Position numbers and translations under genes: made by a program. Positions 26,446-35,944 of a stretch of DNA of 64,000 nucleotides are shown here, piece by piece. The number at the start of each line of letters is the position of its first letter. Position 1 is the stretch's first letter. The notes under the pieces are model-generated. The model was not told the DNA's origin. It searched no databases and saw only the letters and a program-made list of their open reading frames with translations. Source of the DNA: Mucilaginibacter aquatilis (GTDB lineage Bacteria > Bacteroidota > Bacteroidia > Sphingobacteriales > Sphingobacteriaceae); contig NZ_WQLA01000008.1 in assembly GCF_009755275.1 (NCBI RefSeq), forward strand, positions 62,001 to 126,000. Reading direction: 5' to 3'.

Positions 26446-28444
26446 TACTCTTAACTTTTTGTGGAACAAACAATACAGCGTCGGCCACTACCACACCGTT
26501 AGCCCCCTCAGTTGATATTTCAACGTAGCCACGCCTTTTAAGCTGAAAATCGGCAGACCCTAAAGCCACCCATTCACCCGAGGCTTGCCCAACTATTTGT
26601 ATCTCATCCTTTTTTACATTTCTGGTGGTAAGCTGATTACCATTAAAAATCTTCACCGTGGTCACATCAGACGCGTTGGGTACTTTAGAAAAGTAGGCAT
26701 ATATCTGGTACTTACCCGGCTTGGCAATAGCGGCACTAAATTTTACTGCCGAACTCCCAGCCGATGAAGCTTTTAAGAATGATGGCCCATACCCTCCAAT
26801 TTTCTCCCTATCCCACTTGCCGGTTACTGTTACGTTTTGTGTATCATCATTGTCAATCAGTACCTCTGCCAAACTATGATCTGCCAATGGGTTGGTCTTT
26901 AATTCGTTCTGTAGTTTAGTCACATCAATTTGTTGTATAGCGCAACGGCCATCAATGGCCTGGCAAGCTGCCACCGCCGATGATTGCCCTAGCACCATAA
27001 AAACCGGTTCCATACGGATAGAACCATAAGCCATGTGGCTTGCTGAAAGACAGACCGGAACAGTTAGGTTACTGCATTCACTTTGCTTTGGTGTGATTGA
27101 GCGGTAGGCAATTGGATACGGACTGATTCCACGCAATTGTACATCACCCTCGTTTTTAACCATACCATCTACCACCAATCGTTGTGCATTGTGCGAATCC
27201 ATATTATAAGCGCCCATACCAACACCATCAGGCACTACCACCTTGCGTTCGCAGTTAGCCTGCGTCATTATATAGGCTCCTATCATCCGTCGTGCTTCGC
27301 GCACGTATAACTGTTTGGTAAAGTGCCCGCTTTCCAAATACTCATCCTTAGGGTAACCCCACTCCAGCATTTGGTTGCGCAAATGCTCGGGCACTCGCGA
27401 ATCATGACCGGCAAAATATAACAGGCCTTTGGTATAGTCCTCATGAGCAGTCAGGATAGCCTCACGGGTTTGATAGCTGCCCTCCGGATATTTGTAATTC
27501 ATGCCAATCATATCGGTAGAAAAAGGCCCGTTATTGTTGATGTCGGTTTTGTGGTTAGGCATCAAACTCATTTTTAAAAATGCCCACAGATCTTTACTCG
27601 GTTTGGCAGCAAGGTATCTTAGCAGTAATTCATACCTGCTTGGATCGTACCTTTCAGGCTTAGTAATGGGGATGCGGTTAGCAGGGTCATTACTCAGGCA
27701 TATACGAAAATTGTAAGCTTGTATTTTTATATCGCCTGTACCATTTGGCTCAAGTTTGGCATTGCTTATGCCCCAAAGCAACCCGCTTTTAGGGTCCCCC
27801 GGTATCTTATACGGATCAATATTATCCGGAAACTGGTGCTCGTTCTTTAACTGCACACCACTTACGGTTTCATTATAAAGCGAATTGTCTTCGCGGCCGA
27901 TGGTATAGCTCACGCCTGCCTTTGCCATAAGATCGCCCTCGTATGAGCAATCAATGAACTGTTTGGCAACTACTGATCTTTTTGCAGCCTGTGGATGCTG
28001 GCTCTGTTCTAACCGAATGCTTTTTATAACGGTTCCGGCCTTAGTGACAGCGTTAAGGCGCCAGTTATAATAGATAGTTATCCTTTTTTCTTTTGCGTAT
28101 TTTAAAAACACGGCATTAGCTACCTTAGGCTCAAATGTCCATTGTTCCAGTTTACCGTAATATTGGCCTATGTGGCGGTAAAAGTCGCGTGCAAGCCCGG
28201 TTACTACGTATTTGTTACCAATATCTGTAAAGCCCAGGCCGCCGCTGGAGAGACCGCCCAGCCTGTTGCCAGGCTCAATTAGTATTACGCTTTTGCCCGA
28301 CTTTGCTGCTGTATAAGCAGCGATAACGCCGGCAGACGTTCCGCCATAAATACATACGTCGGCCCCTGGCGCAACCAGGGGCCGGGCGTATGCCCATTCA
28401 AAACTGAGACAGAACAGTACGATTAATAGGAATATTCTGTTCAT
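26432..28444 (-). CDS. Secreted FAD-dependent oxidoreductase with C-terminal xanthan-lyase/golvesin-like domain
   Basis: A 670-residue protein with a signal peptide (LLIVLFCLSFEWAYA). The FAD-binding Rossmann fold is near the N-terminus: VCIYGGTSAGVIAAYTAAKS at about 30-50, with the ribose-binding acid in VILIEPGNRLGG. The FAD_oxidored family signatures follow (FIDCSYEGDLMAKAGVSYTI, DGVGMGAYNMDSHNAQR, PVCLSASHMAYGSIRMEP). From about residue 530 to 662 there is a beta-sandwich of the golvesin/xanthan-lyase carbohydrate-binding type (VTGKWDREKIGGYG to VVVADAVLFVP). It probably oxidises a sugar or uronic-type substrate; the electron acceptor is unknown. Its stop overlaps the permuted SGNH start, and it lies 1 nt after the small lipoprotein gene. 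Confidence 0.87.
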   Translation of the reverse strand: MNRIFLLIVLFCLSFEWAYARPLVAPGADVCIYGGTSAGVIAAYTAAKSGKSVILIEPGNRLGGLSSGGLGFTDIGNKYVVTGLARDFYRHIGQYYGKLEQWTFEPKVANAVFLKYAKEKRITIYYNWRLNAVTKAGTVIKSIRLEQSQHPQAAKRSVVAKQFIDCSYEGDLMAKAGVSYTIGREDNSLYNETVSGVQLKNEHQFPDNIDPYKIPGDPKSGLLWGISNAKLEPNGTGDIKIQAYNFRICLSNDPANRIPITKPERYDPSRYELLLRYLAAKPSKDLWAFLKMSLMPNHKTDINNNGPFSTDMIGMNYKYPEGSYQTREAILTAHEDYTKGLLYFAGHDSRVPEHLRNQMLEWGYPKDEYLESGHFTKQLYVREARRMIGAYIMTQANCERKVVVPDGVGMGAYNMDSHNAQRLVVDGMVKNEGDVQLRGISPYPIAYRSITPKQSECSNLTVPVCLSASHMAYGSIRMEPVFMVLGQSSAVAACQAIDGRCAIQQIDVTKLQNELKTNPLADHSLAEVLIDNDDTQNVTVTGKWDREKIGGYGPSFLKASSAGSSAVKFSAAIAKPGKYQIYAYFSKVPNASDVTTVKIFNGNQLTTRNVKKDEIQIVGQASGEWVALGSADFQLKRRGYVEISTEGANGVVVADAVLFVPQKVKSNEHQ

Positions 28445-28445
28445 T

Positions 28446-28937
28446 TTAATTAGTCAGCGTGTAAGTGAAGGTTTTGTAATTGCGATCGGAGCCCATGCCC
28501 ACCTGTACATTGTTTGATGCGGTGGTCATGGTTATAACGATAGTACGATTACCACTAAGTGGACTATTAATCACCGGTATCTGTATATCAGCATACCACT
28601 TGCCTGCCGGTATAGTAACCGCCAAGGCTGCGGGGGGCGTATAATTAGTACCAGCAACGGCAGTGCCCGATAAGGTATAGTTAACATTAATGTCAAAGCC
28701 TTTTAAAGTGTTAACATATACCCGGGCCACTGCAGGTGATACCGAAACTTTACCAGATGCTGAATTGGTGATGGTAGTAGAGGCCGAGGCACCCGAACCT
28801 GTATTGGCATTGGATGTGATGTACACAGCATCTACTACGTTCCCTGTAGCCTCATCTTTTTTGCAGCTTAAAAAAATCATCAGGCATAATGACGTAAAAA
28901 GCAAGTATTTTTTAGTTACAACATTCATATTTAACAT
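28446..28937 (-). CDS. Small surface lipoprotein with Calx-beta/DUF1735-like fold
   Basis: A 163-residue lipoprotein: Cys25 in LMIFLSCKKDEA, followed by a Ser/Thr/Gly-rich linker (NANTGSGASAST). Residues about 60-160 resemble a Calx-beta or DUF1735-type beta-sandwich: VYVNTLKGFDINVNYTLSG, AVAGTNYTPPAALAVTIPAG, NRTIVITMTTASNNVQVG. It occupies the position after susD where SusE/SusF-type surface glycan-binding proteins are encoded, 10 nt after susD and 1 nt before the FAD oxidoreductase gene. Glycan binding is inferred from position only. ATG 28928 is an equally possible start. Confidence 0.7.
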   Translation of the reverse strand: MLNMNVVTKKYLLFTSLCLMIFLSCKKDEATGNVVDAVYITSNANTGSGASASTTITNSASGKVSVSPAVARVYVNTLKGFDINVNYTLSGTAVAGTNYTPPAALAVTIPAGKWYADIQIPVINSPLSGNRTIVITMTTASNNVQVGMGSDRNYKTFTYTLTN

Positions 28938-28947
28938 GATACAAAAT

Positions 28948-30366
28948 TTAATAACCTGGATTTTGAACTAAGTTTCTGTTTTTTATGATCTCATTAGCGG
29001 GTATTGGCCATCGCAAGTAGTTGACGTCATTGAAGCCTGTTACGGCGGCGTACCTGCCTGTACGTACTAGGTCATAATACCTTTTTCCTTCGAAGGCCAG
29101 CTCTGTAAAACGTTCGTTTTCTATTGCTAAACGGACATCGCCTTGTGACGTGGCCGTGGTACCATTTAGACCGGCTCTTGTTCTGATTTGGTTCAATAGC
29201 GTAATGGCCTGGTTGGTTTGGCCAAGCTCGTTGAGCGCTTCCGCACGGAAAAGAATGACCTCTGCCAACCTGTAAATAATAAAGTTAGAATCCTGAAACA
29301 GCACAGCCCCCACTAGTGTGCCCGGATATTTAGCTATATAAATCCTGTTCGCGTCACGAAACGGTGCCGGCGTAGGACCTGTGTTTTTATAAGTAATGCC
29401 TGCCCGGAGATCAGTGGCGGGTAATGCTGTTAATAATTTATTGGATGGCAGGTAGCGCCAGTTGCCGGCAGTGTACGAGCCACCTATAGGCAGAAACTGC
29501 TCGGTTAGCCCGTTAACATCATTTGTTCCAGGAGTACCTTCCTGGTTCGCGTTGTTGTACTGAACTTCGAGGATAGATTCGGATTGATTTTTTAATGTGA
29601 ATATATTACCAAAATTAGCGCCCGATAGCAGCGAATAACCTGCCGGACTGCTTATTACCAGTGCCGCAGCATCTGCTGCTTCCTGATACTTTTTATTCCA
29701 TAAGTAAAAATCGGCCATTGCTGTGCGTATGGCAGCTTTGGTGGTTTTTCCTTTGTTCTCAATAGTGGTAGCAAAAGGCAGGTCCGGAACCAAAGGTTCG
29801 GCGGCTTTAAGGTCTTTTTCTATTTGGGCAAATATTGTAGCACGGTCATTATTCTTGGGGAAAAAATCGTTGCTCAAATCCTCGTAAGGCTTTATAATAA
29901 GCGGTACGTTTTCAAAGGTTCTGGCCAGATAAAAGTAAAACAACGCACGTAGAAAATAAGCTTCGCCTATAATCCTGTCTTTACGGCCTGCCAATGACGG
30001 ATCGGTAATGTTAGGAACGTTGGCAAGCACGCTATTGCAGCGGTTTATTCCACTATACAAAGCGTTCCATCCATTTACATAACTGTTACTGGCCGAGATA
30101 TTACCATTAACCACCTGCAAATCTGCACTTAAAGGTCTGTCAGTAGCTGCAAGAATATCAGCGCGGCCGTCTCCCCAAAGCTCAAAGTTTACAGGAAGTT
30201 TTTGTAGCACATCATAACAAGCGTTAATTGCATTATCGGCATCTGACGCTGTTTTGTAAAAGTTAGCTGGGGTAATCTGGCTGTCAGGTACCTGATCCGT
30301 CACCTTTGTACAGGAAACCGAGAAAAGGCAGAACATGATGATAGCAGTAATTATATTGATCTTCAT
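28948..30366 (-). CDS. SusD/RagB-like outer-membrane lipoprotein
   Basis: Glycan-capturing partner of the STN-SusC just upstream. ATG 30366 (MKINIITAIIMFCLFSVSC) starts a canonical lipoprotein signal with Cys19; the longer frame from 30471 would overlap susC and hide the signal. Typical blocks are TPANFYKTASDADNAINACY, IIGEAYFLRALFYFYLARTF, FIIYRLAEVILFRAEALNEL, and the end NERFTELAFEGKRYYDLVRT and QNPGY. It starts 10 nt after susC. Only general binding can be inferred. Confidence 0.95.
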   Translation of the reverse strand: MKINIITAIIMFCLFSVSCTKVTDQVPDSQITPANFYKTASDADNAINACYDVLQKLPVNFELWGDGRADILAATDRPLSADLQVVNGNISASNSYVNGWNALYSGINRCNSVLANVPNITDPSLAGRKDRIIGEAYFLRALFYFYLARTFENVPLIIKPYEDLSNDFFPKNNDRATIFAQIEKDLKAAEPLVPDLPFATTIENKGKTTKAAIRTAMADFYLWNKKYQEAADAAALVISSPAGYSLLSGANFGNIFTLKNQSESILEVQYNNANQEGTPGTNDVNGLTEQFLPIGGSYTAGNWRYLPSNKLLTALPATDLRAGITYKNTGPTPAPFRDANRIYIAKYPGTLVGAVLFQDSNFIIYRLAEVILFRAEALNELGQTNQAITLLNQIRTRAGLNGTTATSQGDVRLAIENERFTELAFEGKRYYDLVRTGRYAAVTGFNDVNYLRWPIPANEIIKNRNLVQNPGY

Positions 30367-30376
30367 TTTTTTCGAT

Positions 30377-33300
30377 TTAAAATCCAACGTTAATTCCAAA
30401 AATGTAAGCACGGTATTGAGGATAGGTGCCTTGATCAACCCCCAATTGAATAGAACTGGCCTCAGGGTCATAACCGGTATATTTAGTGAGCGTGAAGAGG
30501 TTTTGTGCGGTTGCGTACAGTCGGCATGATCTTACTTTTACTTTCCCAAGTAAGCTTGCAGGCAGTTTGTAGCCAATTGTCAGGTTCTTTGCTCTCAGGT
30601 ATGAACCGTCCTCTATCCAGCGGTTTGAAAACCGCCTGTTACCAGCAGGGTCTACATAGTTAGCGCGTGGAATGTTAGTGATATCACCTTCATTTCTCCA
30701 TCGGTTCAATAGCGTTACTGATCCGTTAAAACCAGTAGCCGATTCTGCAGCGTACCTCGTTCCGTTGACAATATCGTTGCCATAACTGAACGTCATCAAT
30801 AAGTTAAGGTCAAAATTGCGCCAGGTTACCGCATTATTAAAGCCGCCTGTAAATTTCGGCTGCGCATTGCCAATAATCATCCGGTCGTCAATATCAATTG
30901 TGCCGTTACCGTTCAGGTCTTGAAAAATCATATCGCCACCTTTGAAAACATACCCATTGGTACCAAAGCTTGTGCTAGTTATTTTAGCTGTGTTGTCAGT
31001 TGAATTGCGGTATACACCTGACTGCCTCCAGCCATATAAACTGCCAATAGGGCTGCCAACCTGCAAAATATTGTATGATGTAAGCGATCCTGACAAGCCA
31101 GCGCCTACGGTTTGGATAATGTTTGCCGCGCCACTGTAAAGTTGTACAACTTTATTACGATTGAAAGATATATTGAAGTTGCTGCGCCATGATAGGTCCT
31201 TGTTGTCAATATTGATCGTGTTTAGCCCAAATTCAAGGCCTTTATTTTGCGTGGCACCAATATTTTGCAGCACAAAGCCGAACCCTGAGGTGTTAGGTAA
31301 AGGAACCTGCAGTAATAGGTTAGAAGTATTTTTCACGTAGGCATCCACAGTAAAACTCAACCTTGATGACAAGAGCGAGATATCAAGTCCGGCGTTGTAC
31401 TGAAGCGTGGTCTCCCAAGTAAGATCAGGGTTAGGGAGCGTGGTGAGTGCTATACCGCTTTGACCTATGTAGTTGGCTCCGGTTGAGTACTGCCCCTGAG
31501 CAACATAATCACCAATGGTTTGGTTACCCGTTTTGCCAACACTTGCTCTGAATTTCAAATCATTTATAACAGAGTTCTTATTCCAGAATGCCTCATTTGA
31601 TACGCGCCACGCAGCAGAGACCGCTGGAAAAATGGAGTAACGTTTATTAGCCCCAAATCTTGATGATCCATCGCGACGTGCCGAAGCCTCCAACAAGTAT
31701 TTGTCATTGTAAGCATAACCTACACGTGCAAAGGCTGAGGACAAACCATAAGCCGACGTGCTTGACGATACACTGGTTGGTGTTGTGGCCGCGTTTAACG
31801 TATAAATATTATTAGTTGAGTAAGGCGTACCTCTTCCGTTCAAAGCAAATGAGCTACGTTCCTGCTGGCTGTAACCTAAAAGCCCCGTTAAGTGATGCTT
31901 GCCAACATCGTGAGAGTAACTTAATGTATTCTCAATGATCCAGCCGGTTACGTTAGAATTAAACGCCTCTCCTACCGCAACACCATTACGCACCGCATCA
32001 GATGGTTGAAAAAACTGATCGGTAACAGCATCATAGTCAATCCCTGCTGTACTTCGTAATATAAGCTTCGGTATAATTGTGTATTCGCCATAAATATTGC
32101 CTTTTACCGTGCTTACCTGGTTCACATATTTGAGCTTATTAGCAAATGCCACCGGGTTTATAAAGCCTGACACATCTCCCTGGTAAAAGGTTCCATCAGG
32201 ATTATAGATAGGTAAAGAGGGGGATTTTTTTAAAGCCACCTGTATAAGTGAAGAGGCACCATCGTCGGTAGACACCCTGTTGTTGGTGTACCTTGACAAT
32301 GACAAATTAGTACCAAATTTGAATTTGCTTGATGCATCATAATCAAGGTTAATACGACCTGTACCGCGGGTAAAGCCCGACTTTATTATAATACCCTGCT
32401 GATCCAAATAACTTCCGCTAACCGAAAACCTCAGTTTATTTTCTCCGCCACGTACAGATACCTCATAGTTGGATATTGGGGCAGTGCGGAACAAGGCATT
32501 TTGCCAGTCGGTGTTTGAAACCGTACCATCAGGTGCGGGCAATAAAAATCCGTATAAAGAGGTTATACCGTCAGACAATGCATTGGCACGTCCCTCTTGT
32601 ATAAGGTCAATAGCTTGCTGACTGTTCATCAACTTAACCCTGCGGTTAGGATTGTCTTGCTGGAAACCGGTGTAATAATTAAGGTTGAATACGGTGCTAC
32701 CCTTTTTACCATGTTTGGTAGTAATTAGCACAACACCATTGGCAGCCCTTGATCCGTAAATAGCCAACGCACCCGCATCTTTCAAAACCTCCATCGATTC
32801 AATATCATCAGCATTGATGGCAGCAAGTGCCGATGGCTGACTGCCCGATAAGCTGATACTACTTAAGCTGCCTGATTCTACCGGCACGCCATCAATAATA
32901 TAAAGAGGATCGTTACCCGCGTTAATTGAAGTAGTTCCCCTTATGCGCACGGTAACACCGCTACCCGGAGAACCAGAGTTTTGTATCACCTGAACACCAG
33001 TGGCACGGCCTTGTATTAAAGATTGAGGAGTTGCTACGGGTAAGTTCTCAATATCCCTACCCTTTATGGATGATACTGCAGAAATTACATCTTTCTTTTG
33101 CTGAGTACCGTAGCCCACTACTACAACCTCATTCAATGCCGATGGAGTTTCTTCCATCACAACATTAATAACGTTTTTACCTTTTAAAGCGATTTCTTGG
33201 GTGGTGAAACCTATTAAATTGAATACCATCGTACCGTTATCATCTGGTACTCGTAAAGTAAACTTACCCTCAGCGTTAGTAGCCGTTCCGGTGGTTGTGC

Positions 33301-33781
33301 CTTTAATTGATATACTGACCCCTGCTAACGGTTGCCCTTTATTGTCGGTAACAGTTCCGGTGATAACGATTGGTGCAGCTGATCGCGTAGCGATAGTAGC
33401 AGCTGACGTTGCGGGCGTGACTTTCTTTTTAATGACGACCGTATTGCCGTTTATTATAAAATTCAGTGGCTGGTCTTTAAAACAACTATTAAGGGCATCA
33501 GTCAATGACCCATCAGCTATATTCAAACTCACGGGTTTGGCCGTCTTGATCATTGCCGAATTATAGATAAAGTTATACCCGGTTTGTACGCTTAAGTTGG
33601 TAAGAACGTCATCCATTGACGCATTTACAACGCGGATATTAACTTTCTGTGCAAAGCTTGCTGCGTTAACCTGAATCAGGGCCAATGCCCACATTACGAT
33701 GGTTAATTTCATTACTCTCAGAAATTTAGGTGGAACGCAGGAGCAAGCCCTGCATATTATTGCAGTAAAATTTTTATACAT
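30377..33781 (-). CDS. SusC-like TonB-dependent receptor with STN domain
   Basis: Outer-membrane importer and signal transducer of the second sensing unit, 1134 residues. A signal segment at about 22-45 ends at NAASFAQ. The STN domain spans about 46-115 (VRVVNASMDDVLTN-like block, YNFIYNSAMIKTAKP). A carboxypeptidase-D-like domain follows (PLAGVSISIKGTTTG, about 145-215), then a plug (VVGYGTQQKKDVISAVSSIK, MEVLKDAGALAIYGSRAANG) and a barrel ending YPQYRAYIFGINVGF. It lies 139 nt downstream of fecR and is the head of the oxidoreductase/esterase operon. Substrate import should release the sigma factor at 35360. Confidence 0.96.
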   Translation of the reverse strand: MYKNFTAIICRACSCVPPKFLRVMKLTIVMWALALIQVNAASFAQKVNIRVVNASMDDVLTNLSVQTGYNFIYNSAMIKTAKPVSLNIADGSLTDALNSCFKDQPLNFIINGNTVVIKKKVTPATSAATIATRSAAPIVITGTVTDNKGQPLAGVSISIKGTTTGTATNAEGKFTLRVPDDNGTMVFNLIGFTTQEIALKGKNVINVVMEETPSALNEVVVVGYGTQQKKDVISAVSSIKGRDIENLPVATPQSLIQGRATGVQVIQNSGSPGSGVTVRIRGTTSINAGNDPLYIIDGVPVESGSLSSISLSGSQPSALAAINADDIESMEVLKDAGALAIYGSRAANGVVLITTKHGKKGSTVFNLNYYTGFQQDNPNRRVKLMNSQQAIDLIQEGRANALSDGITSLYGFLLPAPDGTVSNTDWQNALFRTAPISNYEVSVRGGENKLRFSVSGSYLDQQGIIIKSGFTRGTGRINLDYDASSKFKFGTNLSLSRYTNNRVSTDDGASSLIQVALKKSPSLPIYNPDGTFYQGDVSGFINPVAFANKLKYVNQVSTVKGNIYGEYTIIPKLILRSTAGIDYDAVTDQFFQPSDAVRNGVAVGEAFNSNVTGWIIENTLSYSHDVGKHHLTGLLGYSQQERSSFALNGRGTPYSTNNIYTLNAATTPTSVSSSTSAYGLSSAFARVGYAYNDKYLLEASARRDGSSRFGANKRYSIFPAVSAAWRVSNEAFWNKNSVINDLKFRASVGKTGNQTIGDYVAQGQYSTGANYIGQSGIALTTLPNPDLTWETTLQYNAGLDISLLSSRLSFTVDAYVKNTSNLLLQVPLPNTSGFGFVLQNIGATQNKGLEFGLNTINIDNKDLSWRSNFNISFNRNKVVQLYSGAANIIQTVGAGLSGSLTSYNILQVGSPIGSLYGWRQSGVYRNSTDNTAKITSTSFGTNGYVFKGGDMIFQDLNGNGTIDIDDRMIIGNAQPKFTGGFNNAVTWRNFDLNLLMTFSYGNDIVNGTRYAAESATGFNGSVTLLNRWRNEGDITNIPRANYVDPAGNRRFSNRWIEDGSYLRAKNLTIGYKLPASLLGKVKVRSCRLYATAQNLFTLTKYTGYDPEASSIQLGVDQGTYPQYRAYIFGINVGF

Positions 33782-33800
33782 TTGAATGTTAGGTTAGTGT

Positions 33801-33810
33801 ATAATTGGTT
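33801..33810 (-). promoter_or_regulatory. AACCAATTAT element before susC
   Basis: An exact AACCAATTAT on the - strand, ending 19 nt before the susC ATG at 33781. The STN-susC genes at 2892 and 54415 carry 9/10 versions at 19 and 17 nt. The conserved spacing suggests a shared leader function. Confidence 0.35.
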
Positions 33811-33855
33811 TTTGAACTACTGAAATGCGGACCTGATCCAGCTTCTCAAGGCTGG

Positions 33856-33889
33856 GATCACCGGGGACGCGGCAATGTAACCGGTGATC
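33856..33889. repeat. Hairpin-forming inverted repeat between fecR and susC
   Basis: GATCACCGG (33856-33864) and CCGGTGATC (33881-33889) form a perfect 9-bp stem with a 16-nt loop. No T run follows. It takes the same fecR-susC position as the repeats at 2966-2989 and 54482-54507 but differs in sequence, so it may tune expression between the two genes. Confidence 0.5.
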
Positions 33890-33920
33890 ATTTTAGGACG
33901 CAGTTATACAACGGGAACCG

Positions 33921-35060
33921 TTATTTCATAACTATGATCCTCCTTCCGTCTAGTCTAAAGTGAACAGTACCTGTAAGTTCCAGGTTGTTTAATAACTCGG
34001 AAATGTTTTTGTACTTGGTTACGCGGCCGCCATATTCATCAGGCGAAAAACCCTTTTCGTAAACCACATCTACATCATACCAGCGTGATGCCTGACGCAT
34101 GATGCTGACCAGGCTTGCGTTACGGAATTGAAAAAAGCCATTTTTCCAGGCTACAGCCTCCTGAACATCAACCTTATTTACAGTAAAGCCGCGCTGGTTA
34201 CGGGTACTTACAGCTTGCTCCCCGGGAGTTAATACCTGCTTTTTACCATTACGGGTTACTTTTACCGATCCTTCCAGCAGCGTGGTTTTGGCATCAGGTT
34301 CATCATCATATGCGTTAACATTAAAATGCGTGCCTATCACCTCTATTTCCTGATCGTTAAAAACCACTTTAAAAGGCTTATGCTTATTCTTAGCTACCTC
34401 AAAGTAAGCCTCACCAGCAATTTGCACACGGCGCTCTTTATTTGTAAAAGCTACAGGAAATTTTAGTGTTGACGCCGAATTGAGCCAAACTTTTGTACCA
34501 TCTTCAAGTGTAATGTGGTACTCGGCACCACGCGGGGTAGTAAGTGTATTATAACCTGACGTGGCATTTGCCTTGCCTGCTGAAGATATGATATAATTTA
34601 ATGATCCATTCTTTTCTTTACTTACTGTGATGCCTCCCTGATTAACTAAAGTGCCACTACTCTGATTAGACAGAACGACCTCTTTCCCATTGGCCAGCTT
34701 TAATACTGCTTTATCTTTGCCGGGCTTTACGTCATTATTTCTAAGAGCGTATGAAGCGTTGTTTTCTTTAGGGCCTGAAATGTTGCTCCATAAATAAATG
34801 CCTGTAACCAGCAAAACCAGTATTGTTGCTGCTACATATAGCCAGGTATTATGGTACCGCACAGAACGGGCACCATGACCGGTAGCCTCATTTAACCCGG
34901 ACAAGATACGAGCCCCACGTTCACGCTCTTCTGCATCCATTTCCTTGGCTTCAGCCAATTCGAGATCGTCTTTGTAAGTCATTACTTTCGCGATCTCTTC
35001 TTCAGAGGCCTCCCCCGCTAAAAATTTTTCAAAAAGAATGAGGTACTCGCTTCGTTTCAT
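33921..35060 (-). CDS. FecR-family anti-sigma factor
   Basis: Membrane regulator linking the STN-SusC at 30377-33781 to the sigma factor at 35360. It has 379 residues. The cytoplasmic part 1-72 starts KRSEYLILFEKFLAGEASEE; one membrane helix spans about 73-91 (WLYVAATILVLLVTGIYLW); the FecR domain spans about 165-260 (LTTPRGAEYHITLEDGTKVW, IAGEAYFEVAKNK); the DUF4974-type tail spans about 305-379 (FRNASLVSIMRQASRWYDVD). It lies 299 nt after the sigma gene on the same strand. That codirectional order differs from the two divergent sigma/fecR pairs in this window. Confidence 0.95.
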   Translation of the reverse strand: MKRSEYLILFEKFLAGEASEEEIAKVMTYKDDLELAEAKEMDAEERERGARILSGLNEATGHGARSVRYHNTWLYVAATILVLLVTGIYLWSNISGPKENNASYALRNNDVKPGKDKAVLKLANGKEVVLSNQSSGTLVNQGGITVSKEKNGSLNYIISSAGKANATSGYNTLTTPRGAEYHITLEDGTKVWLNSASTLKFPVAFTNKERRVQIAGEAYFEVAKNKHKPFKVVFNDQEIEVIGTHFNVNAYDDEPDAKTTLLEGSVKVTRNGKKQVLTPGEQAVSTRNQRGFTVNKVDVQEAVAWKNGFFQFRNASLVSIMRQASRWYDVDVVYEKGFSPDEYGGRVTKYKNISELLNNLELTGTVHFRLDGRRIIVMK

Positions 35061-35359
35061 AATTGTAGGCTATTGAGGCAAGCCTTTAAAATTATAGAGT
35101 GTCTTCTGAATGCCGCACACACTAACTTTTATTAAAATTTGTGATGTGAATAACTTTGTCTGTAGAAATACTTTTCTGTATAATACTAACGACACAAAGA
35201 CTGTGTGGATTTGCTAGGTAAAAGAAGGATGTGCAGGAGCTAACCTAAAAATGTCATTCGTGGTGGGAATATATATATATGCCGATATAATATTATCTCT
35301 AGTATAGCTTCAAAATTGAAACAGCGAATGCCTGGTTACCGGGCGTGTTGTAGACTTAC

Positions 35360-35944
35360 TTAAAGATTGTGGGCAGATAAGACCAATAATATCATTATCT
35401 CCTTAAGATTGAAACGCAGGTGTTTCAACGCAATAGTAATTTGATTCTCCACCGAGCGCTTTGAGATTTTTAACATTGCAGCAATTTCATCGTTAGAAAG
35501 ATAATCTCTCCTGCTAAGTAAAAATATTTCCCTGCAACGTAGTGGAAGCGCATTCAAATATGACTCAAGTTGCCGCTCTAATTCGCTGGATTTCAACCTT
35601 TCACTACCTTGATTATAGCTGACCAATTCGGTCCTATTCTCAAGATTCTCGCTGTAAGATATAATTTCTGTTTTAAGCTTTTTTTGATATTTAAAAACCT
35701 GATACCGTATAGATGCTTTTAAATAATGTTCAACATTGAGGATCACCAAAAACTTCCGCCGATTCCATAAATTTAAGAAAAGGTCGTGCACAGCCTCTTC
35801 GCAAGCAATTTCGCAATCAAGATATTTCTGTGCCGTTTTGAATAGTCTTAACCAGTACCTGTCAAATAGCTCACAGAATGCACGATAATTATCGCCAATG
35901 ATCAAAGACCATAAGTCGGAATCACTCAAGGAGTTTAGCTGCAT
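35360..35944 (-). CDS. ECF (sigma-70 family) RNA polymerase sigma factor
   Basis: FecI-like sigma factor of 194 residues. Region 2 lies at about 12-85 (AFCELFDRYWLRLFKTAQKY, CEEAVHDLFLNLWNRR). Region 4 lies at about 125-185 (LPLRCREIFLLSRRDYL, SNDEIAAMLKISKRSVENQI). It is followed by fecR, STN-susC, susD and the oxidoreductase/esterase genes in the same direction, so it may direct its own locus. AACCGATTAT, one base off the element at the other two sigma starts, lies 4 nt before the ATG. Confidence 0.95.
   Translation of the reverse strand: MQLNSLSDSDLWSLIIGDNYRAFCELFDRYWLRLFKTAQKYLDCEIACEEAVHDLFLNLWNRRKFLVILNVEHYLKASIRYQVFKYQKKLKTEIISYSENLENRTELVSYNQGSERLKSSELERQLESYLNALPLRCREIFLLSRRDYLSNDEIAAMLKISKRSVENQITIALKHLRFNLKEIMILLVLSAHNL

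Noticed and set aside
30367..30471. N-terminal extension of the SusD at 28948
   Set aside because: It overlaps the end of susC and would bury the lipoprotein signal that starts at ATG 30366.
35266..35282. Short AT dinucleotide run between sigma and fecR
   Set aside because: Too short to be a meaningful tandem repeat in an AT-rich spacer.
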